The notes beneath the pieces are model-generated. The model was not told the DNA's origin. It saw only the letters and a program-made list of their open reading frames with translations, and ran no database searches. DNA of 64,000 nucleotides. It comes from Hyperoplus lanceolatus (lineage: Eukaryota > Chordata > Actinopteri > Uranoscopiformes > Ammodytidae). The stretch lies in assembly GCA_026929865.2 (NCBI GenBank), contig CM049418.1, forward strand, positions 7,580,501 through 7,644,500, written 5' to 3'. Below, in pieces: positions 14,010 to 26,983 of the stretch (its first letter is position 1; each line of letters begins with the position of its first letter). A program made the translations under genes and the position numbers.

Positions 14010-14279
14010 CAAGTGGGCGAAGAGAGGCCTGCAGATGCACACATCCATAAATATTCAAACACGCACTCCCACAATGCTTTGTTGCAATTACCACCTCTTT
14101 ACTCCTGGCAGCAAGATAAACAGTTAGACAACCAGAACCATTTGATCCTGTATGCGCTTCTAGGCCTATGAGTGTGAGGATACAATGGAAAGAAGAGAGA
14201 AATAATGGTAGATGCAGTAGGCCTATAAGACCTCAGTAATCAACTCCAATGATGTTTGATTAAAGTAACAAGCCAAGGG

Positions 14280-16550
14280 AGTTCAGATCACTGTCAGCTT
14301 CCAAATGTTCCCGAGGTGAGCTAATCCAATCGTTCCATTTGTTTACTCATTAAAGACTTTTATAACCCTGCCCCATGTGAAATAATCCTACGGGTAATCC
14401 AATTGTGCGCTGTGTTTACTTATTACGAGCGTTTTTCTCTCCCAAAAAAATGCCGGCCTAGCTCCCCACTTGGAGAGCAAGCAATTAACCTGCCTGAGAT
14501 TCATGCAACAGCCTCAAGTCAAGCGGTGAAATAACCACGTTGCACGTCTCAGGAATAACTAAAAAAAAAACATTAGCTTTACTCCTGTTTTCATCAGTGT
14601 GATAATTGGAATTACTTTTACTAGAGGAAACAGTCCACCAGCAAACTTCTTCTGTGATTGAATTAGTGCAGAGAGAGAGCTAGTTAGTGCCACAGACAAC
14701 CTTATAAACGAGCCATTATTATAAATCACAAGAGGTCCAACAAACAGGGCTAAAGTTAATGTGTTTCAACAAGGGCTTTATTTAAACCATAAAGATGCCC
14801 ATGTGAATTGTTTCCCAACCTAAACGTGACATGCATTTCTTTTAATGTTGTGTTCCCAATCAAATTTGAAACAGCAACAACAAACGAAAGAAAGAAAGTC
14901 CTTTTTTCTTCCCTTTTTTTCGTTTATTCAAAAGACAAAACACCCAGTGGTTTTAAACTATATGTTACCAAAGCGTACAATGGACCCAAACAACCTGAGG
15001 GCTAATTAAATGGTTTTGCTTGTCTAATATTTAGGAATATTTTATCCTTTTACTCTATAATCTCAGAAGAGCTGTCACCCCGGTTGATTAGGCAGGGGGA
15101 CTCGGAGCGGGCTTTAATCAGGGACACAACAGCAAGAGAATGTTTATTATTGTGGCAAAACATGCAAAGAATGACAATTACTTTAATAAGCAACCATAGT
15201 AAAGCTTAAGAAATACTTGTTAGCCTGCAGGAAATACTCTTATTCGTTTTCTTGCCCAGAGTTAGACAAGAAGATTGATACCTCGAAAAATAACCGTTTA
15301 TTAAAACAGCTTAGCCAATATTTTCATATAATTACTGTATATAAATTATAACTGTATGCGTAATGTAAGAAGACTTGCATATAGTGACGGATACACAGGT
15401 AATTATCGCCAATTCTGCATTTCCGTGTTCAATGTTACATTTTCGATTGACTCTCACGGCTCTCATCGGACTCATTTCAAGCCGCAGCAGGAATCCATTC
15501 CCAAAAAAGCACTGTAAATTACTTACAGCAGACAGGAGAGCAAAAATAAGCTATATAGCCTTTCAACTTTGGACCCCAAATGAATGATAAAAAAAATATG
15601 TTAAGGAAGAAAGAGCCAGGAAATGCTTAGTATAACGTAACATTAAGGCTGGAGGCGGAGTGAAACAACTAGCAATTTGGCTCACCTACTGCCGTAAAGG
15701 TAATTTATTATTAACTTTATTTCTCATTTGTTTCCCCCATATTCCAGGCTTTATGTTTAGCTAAGCTCACATCTTGGCTCTGGTTTTCCAAAAGATAACT
15801 CTCAGCAAGTACAAGCCTATTTCCAAAACATGTTTAACTATCTTGTACACTCTCTAATGTCGCTTCAGCTGTTTATGTCCCAATTTCTGCCTTTACAGTC
15901 AGCAAGAAGCATTTCTGTGTTTCTGGCAAATTAGGGCATTACTGGTCCTAACTTGATCCCCGGAATTAATCCCACAATTTCAAGCATCTGTTGGCCACAT
16001 GTTGCTCTGTGCTGAAGGCAATCATATCCATTAAGAAAAACTAATTCGAAACACCTGGACGCCATTGTTGCTGAGTTGAATTTTGTCAAAAAAAGCGTGG
16101 GTCAGCACTATCTTCCCTTTTCCCCCTCCTTCTATCGTGCACCCTGATGCCCAGAAAACGACGCTACATAATCGCTCACACTGACAAGTGCTTGAGCCGT
16201 TGCGGCGTCAATGCACTTTTAATTACTGTAATTCTATCTTAAGGGCCGGTAACCTAACAGACTACCAAGACCCTTCTGGAAAAACCAATCGAGGCAAAAT
16301 TCTGACGTATCGGCACTTACGGCCGTGTCAAATTAAATCCAATGGAGCAAAAACAGACCGTTTTCTAATTAAGCTCAAACTATCCTGTAATTTTGTGTAA
16401 AATATTCCTTGATAGAAAAATGATTTGCCCTGAACTGTTTCATTTGATGATTTTGGCAATAGTTAATAAAACGTTGATTCTCTGTAGACTCTCTGTAAAA
16501 GAGCAAAGCTGCTTCCTACAGTATATAAGGGCCTCTTCTTAAATTTCCTC
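14280..16550. promoter_or_regulatory. repeat-free block, candidate conserved noncoding elements
   Basis: This stretch has no microsatellite or recognisable transposon and is rich in AATTA, TAATCC, CATTA and TGTTTAC strings, a texture common in deeply conserved vertebrate enhancers. Two 31-bp copies of a composite motif lie at 14332-14362 and 14395-14425. Conservation is not demonstrated; this is an inference from composition and motif content. Confidence 0.3.
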
Positions 16551-17726
16551 CAGCTAGTAAACGTTATTTAAAGTGACTGATTGGAGACAGCAGATGGCCA
16601 ATGTCTCGGAGGGAGGGGGGGACGCCACTCTCTTCTCCCCAAAGCCGTAAAGTTCAATCGCTCTCACGGTGCATTTTCCAAAACCATAAGTCAGGATCCA
16701 AACAGGGGACCGGGTGGGTGGGGGGGGGCTTGGGTTGTTCTTGGAAATTTGCCACGTAGCAGCCACACCTCACTACGTTTCAGTGACAATACCTAGGATA
16801 CAGTAAATCTCCCTCCCAGTGTTTCATTTTTTAACTGCATTCGTTCATGCTTTAGGAGCAGGGCTGGCTTCAAGGTCCATTAAAAAAACATTGTCTTGTT
16901 TGCCAAGACGTAAAGCGAAGTTTCACCTGTTGACTCACTCCCTTAAAACTGATAGAAATGAAAATAAATCAGATCACAATATCTTTCAGCTGATTTACGC
17001 ATAGTGAAACACTTGGTAAGTGACATGACAGTGACATGACAGATGGCTTCAAAATTAAAGGTGCTACGGGGAACTTTTAAATATTTATGAAACAGTCTTA
17101 TTTTTCCTCCGACGATCTTAAATCACATGTAACAGCAAACGAGGCAATCAGTGCAAATAATGCTACTTTCATATTTTTTTTTTTATGGCTTTGTCATGAG
17201 TACGCTCACCCAGGAACTACAGCTGGCACAGTAAAACCACTATCGCTTTTGTCCAAAGGGGGTGCAAGAATTAACAGAGCACCTTTAAAAGAAATCCTTG
17301 TGTGGTTTTAATCTACAGATGTGAACTGTGTCACAGCAGTTTTGAATTCAGCTGCTGACTACATGGTGGCAAAGCATTATCTTCCTGAGCAACAGGACAG
17401 AGCAGAAATAGGTTGTAGAGGGGAAAAAGATATCACACAGGCACATAAAATTAAGTAGAGGAAGAAAAGTTATTTATACTGTAGCCTATGTCGTTATCTA
17501 TGGTGCTGCTGGTTCCCTGTCTCTCCCCTCGCCAGTCTTATGTAAGCTATATAAAAAAAAGTAGGGTGCCTGTCTGATTCATAAGGCGCGGAGGGTGCGC
17601 CGCATGATTCTGGAATATAATCTATTTGCTAATTATAAACCAAGGCTAAAGCACGACCAAGCCCGCCGCTCCGCCAAGCTCAGGGCTGTACCCAGAAGGC
17701 CGCGGGTGGAGAGTTAGCATAGTCTT

Positions 17727-17728
<2 letters not shown>

Positions 17729-17765
<37 letters not shown>

Positions 17766-17781
17766 CACGCACACACACACG
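17729..17781. repeat. CA microsatellite with TATA interruption
   Basis: (CA)n interrupted by ATATATACACG near 17760. Confidence 0.93.
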
Positions 17782-19726
17782 CAGCAGAGCCTCAGAGTGA
17801 TTAGACCCGCCCTGGATGTGAACAGCAATTAACTGCAATCAGAGCCCTATCCCTATCCTCCCCAAGCCCTCCCACCTTCTCTCATCATCCACTCCCTCTC
17901 CCATCTGCATGTCAGGCCTTTCACTTGTTTTTTGTCTAGAATGATTCTTTAAAACAAAGAGATATATACGTTTTATAATATTTTTTTCAACCAGATGTTT
18001 GTAAAAAGCTTATTGAGAGACTTTGATATCATATATATATGAGCCCCAAAAGGACAGGGATATTTGTCATGTCACAGTGGCTCAGATCTCCCCTGGCTCT
18101 ATTTTTACAGTATGCTTGTAATGCTGATGGTAGGGAGCTGGAGCTCATTCTACTGTGACATTCATTCAGTCAGTTGCTTCAGTTGTGTCAGCTAAATGCA
18201 GGGAATGTGAAATAAAAATGAAAAAGAGTTGACTGGGAGTGAGAGAGAGAGGGATGGAGTGTTGAAAGCCGGAGGCACGGTTGCAGCACTGATCCACCAA
18301 GACACCCCGCAGCCCTTTTATGAAACTGGGCTAACATTAAGCCCAGTGATTTGAGAGAGGGGGGTAAGTGAGCGTTGGTCAGGAACAGTGCAAAAGCAGC
18401 AACAAACAGCATTAAAGAGGTCCACATTGTGAAGGAATTTGGTTTCCAGCAAAACATTGCACGAGAAAAAAAAATGTAATACTAACGTGAACACTCACAC
18501 TCACACGGACTGAGCTGCTTGGGAGATAAGATTAGCCCACAGGTCCTGATACTATCTAATGAAAAAATCAAACATTAAAACATCAAAACATTTCATTCAA
18601 ATGAATGTGATGTCTTTGCTTTGGTTTCATGATTTAAAAGGGGATAATCTAGTTCATCTCGGATATTAAAGTCTGCTTGCTGCTAATATTGCTTCTAACA
18701 ATCACCTTTTTCGCAGGGTAAGCTGTTCTACATTGCGGATCCTCTCAACTTGCTGAAATCGAGAATGTGCAAGAGGTCTGGCAGAACTTCAAAGTATGCA
18801 GTGCTGTGCAGGTGCATCAGAATAATTGAGCGAAGACCTAAAAATACACATTTATTAAGTAGAAAATGACCTTTAAATAGCAGATGTGGTATTTCTTACA
18901 GCAAAGGCTATTCATTTTGCATTGATGGGTGTGTGTTATATTACACAGAGGGGAAAAATAAAATTTCAAAACAGGTGTTCAGAATCATTAATGCTCATTA
19001 ATGCTCATTAATGCTCCTGTGTGCCTGGTAAATAATAAATCAAATCCTGCATTGACACGGCTTGGATGTTGCTTCTACACACTGCTCTTTACACACTGAC
19101 ATATCTGATATATATCTAGTGTTTGAAATGAGATTCTTACAACCAATTTTCTCCGCCTGTTGTACCATAAAGTATTCTCAAAATAGAAAGTTCTTGGAAT
19201 GTTAAGCTCTCAACGATACTCCCCCATGTCCTCTCTCCAGTTACATTTTTAATTCTAAATTCTACAGACAGTATTTCAATGGGCCTGTTTTCCATCACTT
19301 AGCATGTTGGCAGGAGGAGCACCAGCTGCTTTTCAGAGACTTGGAAAGTAGCAGCACAGGGAGGGAAGAGCAAACAGCGATGGGCAAAGTATGTGTGTGG
19401 GGGGGGGGCTTCCTCATAGCGGAACCACATCTGGTGAGTCAGACTGCCCCGCTAACCAGCTCAAGAGCCCCCGCGGAACATCCCTGCAGAACCTCATATT
19501 TAAGAAACACAACCTTCAAAAAATAAAATAAAAATCCCTTCATTATACTCTCTCTCCCCTTCCTCCTGGGGTGTGTGCTTTCCTCTAGACTTTCAAAACT
19601 TCCATCATTTTTTCTTTTGTCTCAATATTTTCTCCCTCCATCTGGTACCATCCTCCTCAAGGCGCACTTCTTCATAAACTCTGAACCCCCTTCACCCCTT
19701 AGGTCAAGCTGATTCGGGAGGGAAAA

Positions 19727-19728
19727 AC

Positions 19729-19785
<57 letters not shown>

Positions 19786-19812
19786 TGTCTGTGTGTGTGT
19801 GTGTGTGTGTGC
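19727..19812. repeat. GT microsatellite
   Basis: (GT)n with two internal GTCT interruptions at about 19784-19790. Confidence 0.96.
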
Positions 19813-20213
19813 ATTGCTCTCCTTTTCTGCTCTTTCCATCCTCTCTATTCCCTCCATCCCTCAGTCTATCCTTCATCTAAAAATCCCCCTGCGACTCTCA
19901 CTCCCAGACCTCTGGCCTCCTCTCTTCTTCTCCTTCCTCTTTCTCCATCATTTCATCCCTGCAACCTTTGAACCCGAGTACCAACGGATGCCCTCTGGCC
20001 ATCTGTTTCAGTTTGGCCAGAGTTTGAGTTTTATCATCGTCCCTCCCTTTACGTAAATACCGTCTGTGCTATTTTTGAAACCATCTCTCCTCCCGTTCCA
20101 TCTTTTCCTCTCAAACAACCCCTGTGTCACGGCACCAAGAAAAAAGGGAAAGGACATTTCAAGACATTGTTTTTATTAAAAGAAAAGGACAGAGAGATAG
20201 AGAGTGTGGAGAA

Positions 20214-20248
20214 GGGTGTGTGGGTGTGTGGGTGTGTGCGTGCGTGCA

Positions 20249-20290
<42 letters not shown>

Positions 20291-20293
20291 CAT

Positions 20294-20355
<62 letters not shown>
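20214..20355. repeat. compound GT/GCGT microsatellite
   Basis: GGGTGT units, then TGCG units, then two long (GT)n runs separated by GCGTGCATG; about 140 bp in all. Confidence 0.96.
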
Positions 20356-20356
<1 letters not shown>

Positions 20357-22028
20357 CACAAGACGACAGTATGAGCAAACAAAAGTGATTCAAGAAAATA
20401 GAAAAGGAAAATCAAGGACACCGTAGAGAGAGAGCCAGACAGCAAAACAAAGAGGGGCGAATACAGAGTAGAAGAGAAGTACTGACTGAGCTAGAGAGAG
20501 AGATGGAGACAGTGAGAGAACAAACAAAGAGCCAATGAGAACAAACAGAGGACAGAGCAAAAAGGATAGATTAAAATGTGCTGTCGACTATTGCGGAGGT
20601 GACTTACTTATACATCTATCTAGACATTTGGTTCTGAAGCATTATAGCCTTTTTCTGATTTTTTTTCCCATTTTTATGTCTCACAAATGTACTGTTTTGG
20701 TTTACTCCCACAGCTCTCATCAGTGCCATTACCAGTTGCAACAGGTGTCTTTTAGCAATAGCGATCTTTACATTAGGCTACCTGTCCTGTGATATTTTAC
20801 TCAAGATGTGGGAGAGACCAAAACAGAGCTCAAAGGAGAGTGAACACCAAACTTTCATCAGCACTTTCAATCAGAATTTATCAGGTGGAAAAAATGTTGC
20901 TAAAATGTAAGCTACGTTGACTATTTTGAGCTGAACATATGTCAGTGTTAAGTTTACAGTCTGTTGGGCTGCAACAAGAAACCCCCCCCCCCAAAAAAAA
21001 TGACGCACTATGCTTCATAGGACGTCTGTAACGTGACAGACATACAAAAGTAGTGGTTTGACAAGAACTTGGGAACTTACATGTTACAACGAAGCAAACA
21101 AATCAAAAGAAAGGCATACTCAAATGATTTTTCTTGAGTTCTGTTAAATCAAGAAAATGGTTCTCACATGACGCCCAGTGTCTGCATCCAGCTTCTCAAA
21201 ATGTTAGGAATTCCCCAGTTTATTGTGCAAAATGTATTCTCTTTGGATCTTTGGACAGGCAAAGGAAGCAATCTGAAGACATCACCTTAGGCCTCGGAGA
21301 AATTGCCAGGAGCATTTTTTCGCTACGTTCTGACACTTTATGGATTGTCTGTCGACTAAAAAAATACTCACGAGATGCTAACTTGCTGCCTCAAGACAAG
21401 GCCTGTATGTCTAGACATTTTTCTGGGATTGAAAAATAGAGAGAAGAGAGCATTTTCCTAAGTGAATATATAACACTCACACTCATTTTGAAATTCTTGG
21501 AGAGAAAATACTGCAGGTTTTATAGCCGAGCGTTGAGGGATGCCCGTGGTAAAGGAAGACGCTGCAGGAGCGCAGATGAAAGGTGACATCAGTCTTTCCT
21601 GCATGTTTCCCATCTCCCTCCGTTTTACATCATTTATACAACTTAGCTTGTTATTTCCATACCGGATACACTGTGTAGGTGCATCAGTTTGAGGCATTTT
21701 ACCTCTTTAATTGACTTCCTATGATGGAGAAACCTACATAAAACATCTCTAAATCCATGTTTAATTTCGGTTTTTCCTTTTTTTTTCTTGCCTATATTAT
21801 TTGTTAGCTTTTATTATTTATATGTGACCTCTACCCTTGTTGGTAATATGCCCTCTTCAGCTAAGAATGTAACGTGACACATAATGCATTTTTTGAACTG
21901 TGTGGTTCATTGTCAGCCTTAATCAACTATGGCACCGTCCACTCATATGGCTCCTGTGAAGGTTTGTCCTGAAGGCTTGGCTCATAACTCACAATGGTCC
22001 TCGCAAAGATAGAGGCACGAGAATACAT

Positions 22029-22074
<46 letters not shown>
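22029..22074. repeat. CA microsatellite
   Basis: (CA)n of about 22 units, about 50 bases left of the Tc1-like relic. Confidence 0.95.
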
Positions 22075-22076
<2 letters not shown>

Positions 22077-22540
22077 AGAGCAGTCTGATAGTGATACAGC
22101 ATGGAGTTGGTCTTATTTCTACACAGTGTGCAAAATTTTTAGGCAAGTTGTACTTTTGAGGATTAATTTTATTATTGAACAACTACAGTGCACTCGGTCA
22201 ATCCAAAAAAGTTAAAAGTAAGGTTTTGTCTTTCTTACGAGAATAAATATATGTTTTGCTATTATTAGGCAACTATTAGTGTGCAGCATTATTCTGCAAC
22301 TAAATAAAAAAACAAAAATGTTCCCATCTCACTTGTTTATTTTCATGTGTTAAAGTGAGAATAATAAAACAACTCAACATTTACAAATAAAAATTTCTGA
22401 CATGTAAAAAAAAAATCAGTGACCAATATAGCCACGCTTCTTTTCAATAACTGTCACAAGCCTTTTCTTGATCTGTTGACGATCAACTTTTTGTGCAGCA
22501 GCAACCACAGCCTCCCAGACACTGTTCCGAGAGGTGTACT

Positions 22541-23902
22541 CAGGGCCGGATCTAGGCATAGGCATTCTAGACACGTGCCTAGGGCCCATTTCCACAAGGG
22601 GGCCCAGTGAAAAGGAAAAAAAAAAAAGTACGGTATGTGTTTGATATTAACATCATATTATGCAAATGTAAGTTATCATACAAAAAAAGGAATACAATTT
22701 TTTAGCCTATTAATTTAGTCAGTTCATCCGAGGTTAACTTATCACTCGGTATTGAGTTTATTTAAAAAAATTGGAAATTGGGCTGCTCTCAGTTGCCAAT
22801 GCACTGTGTATACTGTAGTCTATAGCCTATTTCAGCCTCATCTGTGGAAAAAAAAGATAGCTGGACAACAGAGTTCTTCTGCTTCGTTCCTCTCACTGCA
22901 TTTAAATGCATTCATAATATTAAAGAGAAATATGTCCCATAAAAGAAAAAAAGCACCATCCCAGAGGACACTGAATTATATTTTTTATTTTATTTATATA
23001 TTATATTTTTTCTATATTAATATTTTTATGGAAAATCCATGTCTTTCTTCAATAGCTTTTAATTCTACTTAATTTCGAGCCAGTATCTCCAAATTATTTG
23101 TTCACACAAAATTCCTCAGATTTAGCATCTTAATTTCCCTCTCAAAGTGCACCAAATTCATGCATTTCACTTTAAAAAGGTAAAAAAATCTCCCAGGGGG
23201 GCATACCCCCGGACCACCTAGGAGAGTCAGGATCTCGGCTGGCTACTATTTTCCCTAAGCTGGACATTGGAGGCAGTAGCGATGAACTGGGTGTGTGAAT
23301 GACATTTAACAATAGTCAATCATTTGGCCACGATAACATTGGAGAGGGGGGCCCTAATCAAATTCGGCTTAGGGCCCCATGAAGGCTTGGGCCGGCTCTG
23401 CTCCCCAGTTATAATTTTAGTCGTCAAACCAGAGTTTTTCTGTGCAGCGTCTCACACCGGCGATGTCTCACTGTGAATTTCGCCGTTACCCACCACAGAG
23501 TTCCACGCCAGGTTTCACCAGGTGAATCGCTGCTTCGCTCACGCAAGGCTTTTGTGTTTAGATCAGGCTTGCACGAGCGTTTTAAATTTATGCTGAATAA
23601 AGCATTGCACTGCACTGTTTTTCATCCAGTTTGAAAAATTGCTCCCACACTGGACTCTGCACGCACCTTACAGAAATGCTCCTGCAGTGAGCTCACAGAC
23701 AGACGTAAACTCGCACACTCGGTTACGTTTCTCTTTACTCCCGTTTACAAACGCGCAACTCTTAAACAAATGAATGAGCATAATACTCTTGTGGCAGTTC
23801 AAATGTTTGTAGTTTTTTTACCTAATCGTGAAGTATCCGTTTGGAGGGGGCCCGAAAAAATGCGGTATGCCTAGTGTAATCTTTCCTCTTAATCCGGGCC
23901 TG
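22541..23902. mobile_element. hAT-superfamily non-autonomous element with 8-bp TSD
   Basis: Begins CAGGGCCGGATCTAGG and ends TTAATCCGGGCCTG, with GGTGTACT duplicated perfectly on both sides (22533-22540, 23903-23910). An 8-bp duplication and CAGGG...-type ends define hAT. It is 1362 bp with no transposase recognised. An internal segment ending GGGCCGGCTCTG at about 23341-23400 looks like the end of a second, related hAT element, so the insertion may itself be composite. Confidence 0.9.
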
Positions 23903-23966
23903 GGTGTACTGATTTCCTTCACTGTAAATATCTAAGCAGAGCCCACAGGTTCTCAATAGGGTTTAA

Positions 23967-24560
23967 ATAGGACCTATGATGCTTTTTGACTTTTATGACC
24001 TATAAACGTTGTTATGATGATTCATAGTCATGCTTAACCATACTAAATTATCAAATAATGACTTACATGCATTTCGACGTATTCCCTGCTGACCGTCATG
24101 GGTGTCTGCGCAGACCACTAAACACAGTGGAGAAGTTACGTGTTCAAAGCGGTCTAGCCTTTCATAATTTGTGACGTTGCATAAAAATTTGAGACGTCAC
24201 CACGCGGATGTTTCCATGTATGGTAATGCTGTCACTTCCCTGTTCGCGTCTGCCTCGCGCCCTTATAGGTCCATGCTCGCGCTTCCCGCCACTGAAAGTG
24301 TTCCGGAAGGAAGGTAACCAATCACAACAGAGTGGGGTTTGCAGGAGGGGGGGGGGAGGGTAGCGGAGATGGCCGAAGCACAGGCGGAGGGAGCCGAAGC
24401 ACACACACTCAAGTGTTGACAGGATGTGCTGGATCGCCAAAATAAGAGAAAGAGCTTCCCGAAATCTACATAGTTTTTTGTGATGTGATTCGTGTCAGGT
24501 TGCTCTATAGCAGTGTAAAACAAGAAATTAAGACCAGAAAAGTAGCATAATAGGTCCTCT
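23967..24560. mobile_element. TTAA-target MITE (piggyBac/Kolobok type)
   Basis: A 594-bp insertion flanked by TTAA at 23963-23966 and 24561-24564. Ends are ATAGGACCTATGATGC and GCATAATAGGTCCTCT, inverted with mismatches. The ends and TTAA target resemble abundant teleost elements with AGGACCTATTATGC termini. No transposase is visible. Superfamily assignment between piggyBac and Kolobok is open. Confidence 0.8.
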
Positions 24561-25399
24561 TTAAGTCAGGTGAGGAAGGGGATCATGTCATTATTTTTTC
24601 ATCCTTAAGGCCTTTACTGGCTAGCCATGCAATTGAGTACTTCGATGCATGTGATGGAGCATTGTCATAAAAATCATGGTCTTCTTGAAAGATGCAGACT
24701 TTTTCCTGTACCACTGCTTGAAGAAAGTATCTTCTAGAAACTGGCAGTAGGTTTGGGAGTTGATTTTGAGGCCATCTTTAACCCGAAAAGCTCCAACTAG
24801 CTCATCTTTAAAGACAACTATTAGTATCTGTAGTTGTTCAATAATAAAATTAATCCTCAAAAATACAACTTGCCTAAAAATCATCTGTTCGATGGCGCTG
24901 GTCTAGTGAGTTTTTATCTGACTCACACACGTACAAAAGAGTGTCAAAATGCTGTAGCCTATGTACTTTGCATTCTCGTTCAGGATTCCCCCCACCCGGT
25001 CGCCCCAACAAGGCCTACTTTCGAAAGGAACGTAGGCTACGAATCTTGCCAAGTCAGACCCTATTGTCCTCCAATTAAACCACAGCAATTGTGTCAGTGT
25101 GTTGGCAATGTTTACGTAGGGGCCGCCTGATGAATCAATAAAGCACAATAATCTGTGTGTGAGCAGAATGTTCCTTGCGGTCGATTGCAGCCCAGCGATC
25201 CCCGTGACCTGATTGATCGGCGATTTTCCCTTCCATGAGAAACAGGGTGGCAACATGATTCCAGAAAAAATAAACTTCTGTTCCGGTCTGACATGACTTC
25301 TACAAACCCAGAAAGCGCTTTTGTATGCACGGTGTGTGTCTGATGGAACAGGGAGGGGGTTCGCCTGGGGATCGTCGACTGCCAGACCCATTACAACAT

Positions 25400-25400
<1 letters not shown>

Positions 25401-25490
<90 letters not shown>
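25401..25490. repeat. CA microsatellite
   Basis: An uninterrupted (CA)n of about 45 units. Confidence 0.97.
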
Positions 25491-25491
<1 letters not shown>

Positions 25492-25692
25492 CTTCCTCCA
25501 CCTCATCCCTGGTCTGTAGTGACCCAGAAACTTCATATGGGTCACATCCAGCGCTGAACCCCGGCTCCACTCCATTCTGACTGAGAGATTGAGTGTGTGT
25601 GCAATGTTCATATTCATCACCACTCACTCATTTTAGATCACCACTCTCATCCTGTTTAATTCCCTCAAGGGAACAACACCTGCTTTTTTTCT

Positions 25693-25695
<3 letters not shown>

Positions 25696-25758
<63 letters not shown>
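25696..25758. repeat. CT microsatellite
   Basis: An uninterrupted (CT)n of about 31 units. Confidence 0.97.
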
Positions 25759-25760
<2 letters not shown>

Positions 25761-26933
25761 CACATTGCCATCGCCTCACACAGCGTCTTTCTGAGGACAG
25801 CTGCAAAGCCAGCGCCTACCCTTGCTGCCATCTTCTGTCCACAAGTAGCATTACACGATCAGTTTATATAGGAGCCTCTTGTTATTTCATGTAGTGGAGG
25901 ATATTTGCTTTGGACAACAGCCTTTATCTGCTAACTGCATTCATACAGTACATGTCATTGTCAGCTGTTACACCAGACTAGATCTTAGTGCCTTGCTCAA
26001 GTGCACCAGGACTGCAGCTTCAACAGAAATATATATCAAATACATTATTTTTATTAAATGGTACGCTGATTCACATATACCCTTTAAGTCAGACTTGAAA
26101 AAAATGAGTCATAACATGTTTCATTCTCATCACTCTCACTGAGCTGGATTGGACATGAAAGGTACACTGTTATCTGCCGGCTTAGAGCACAATGTGCTGC
26201 TTGTTAGGGTAGTTGATGGCTTTAGATATTATATATTTACCTCTAGCCATGCTTCTTTAATTTATTCCTATGAGAGGGCAAAAGTGTTTTTTCTCTTTGC
26301 ATGCTTTGCACAGAATGGCCATTTTGTAAAAGCAGGGTTTAAACTGGTGTTGGCTGAGAGGGAGCTCTAAGTGGCATCGCACTAAATCCCTGACACAGAC
26401 GCCATCCACAGATCTGTAACCCTCTCTTACTGTGCTGCAGACACACATAAAGTTAAGATTGAAAAGATAATGAACCAGCGCTGGAGGGATGACTGGGCAT
26501 TAATTGGCCTGACTTGGCAGGGGGTTTCCAACCATACAAATAATATTTGAAAAAACAACCAAGCAAGTAAACAAAGAATCTACATCTGAAGATAAGGAAA
26601 TGAAAGCTAAAGAAAACAAATACCCTGCTGTGGAAGTCTCGGGGGGATAAACCGGGAAAACAAGATGAAAGGTGTATGGAGGAAATAGCGATAGGGATTA
26701 AGTGTAACAGGGCGGCCCCACTCCCCAGAGACACACAGCAGGAAGCAACAAGTGAGAAAAATAAAGTATATGGATTTGAGCTTTTCTATGCTGACCAAAT
26801 CCCTTCTGATAGAGCCAGCCTTTTCTTGTTTATGCATATCACACATGGGTCTCCACACAATAACACCTGAATCTACCTGCCTGTCTGCTCCAATCAGGAT
26901 CAGCGTCCATTGTCACTTATTCTAGGCCAGGTA

Positions 26934-26938
<5 letters not shown>

Positions 26939-26980
<42 letters not shown>
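26939..26980. repeat. CA microsatellite
   Basis: (CA) of about 21 units. Confidence 0.95.

Positions 26981-26983
<3 letters not shown>

Larger units (their letters stand above)
16551..22121. other. noncoding, probably dmd intron 1
   Basis: No gene supported. Holds G-rich tracts (16612-16622, 16719-16728), CA/GT arrays (17729-17781, 19727-19812, 20214-20355, 22029-22074), and a 10-bp unit CATTAATGCT repeated three times (18986-19015). Confidence 0.6.
22122..24881 (-). mobile_element. Tc1/mariner-like relic carrying two nested insertions
   Basis: The ends are inverted repeats: TTTTTAGGCAAGTTGTA...GTTGTTCAATAATAAAATTA-type sequence at 22135-22190 and its reverse complement at 24830-24881. The minus strand encodes the C-terminal half of a Tc1-type DDE transposase: DELVGAFRV, DGLKINSQTYCQFLEDTF, FKQWYRKKSASF, then, after a one-base frameshift, DNAPSHASKY, and near the left end VIEKKRGYIGH-like sequence. 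The N-terminal half is missing, so this is an internally deleted, dead copy. The right terminal repeat stops early (GCCTAAAAATCATC). It is split by an hAT element (22541-23902) and a TTAA element (23967-24560). The host sequence reads continuously once both are removed. Confidence 0.85.

Noticed and set aside
24903-25487. A 194-codon minus-strand frame
   Set aside because: It starts in a CA array (Val-Cys run); the remaining part has no recognisable domain, and splice or conservation evidence is lacking.
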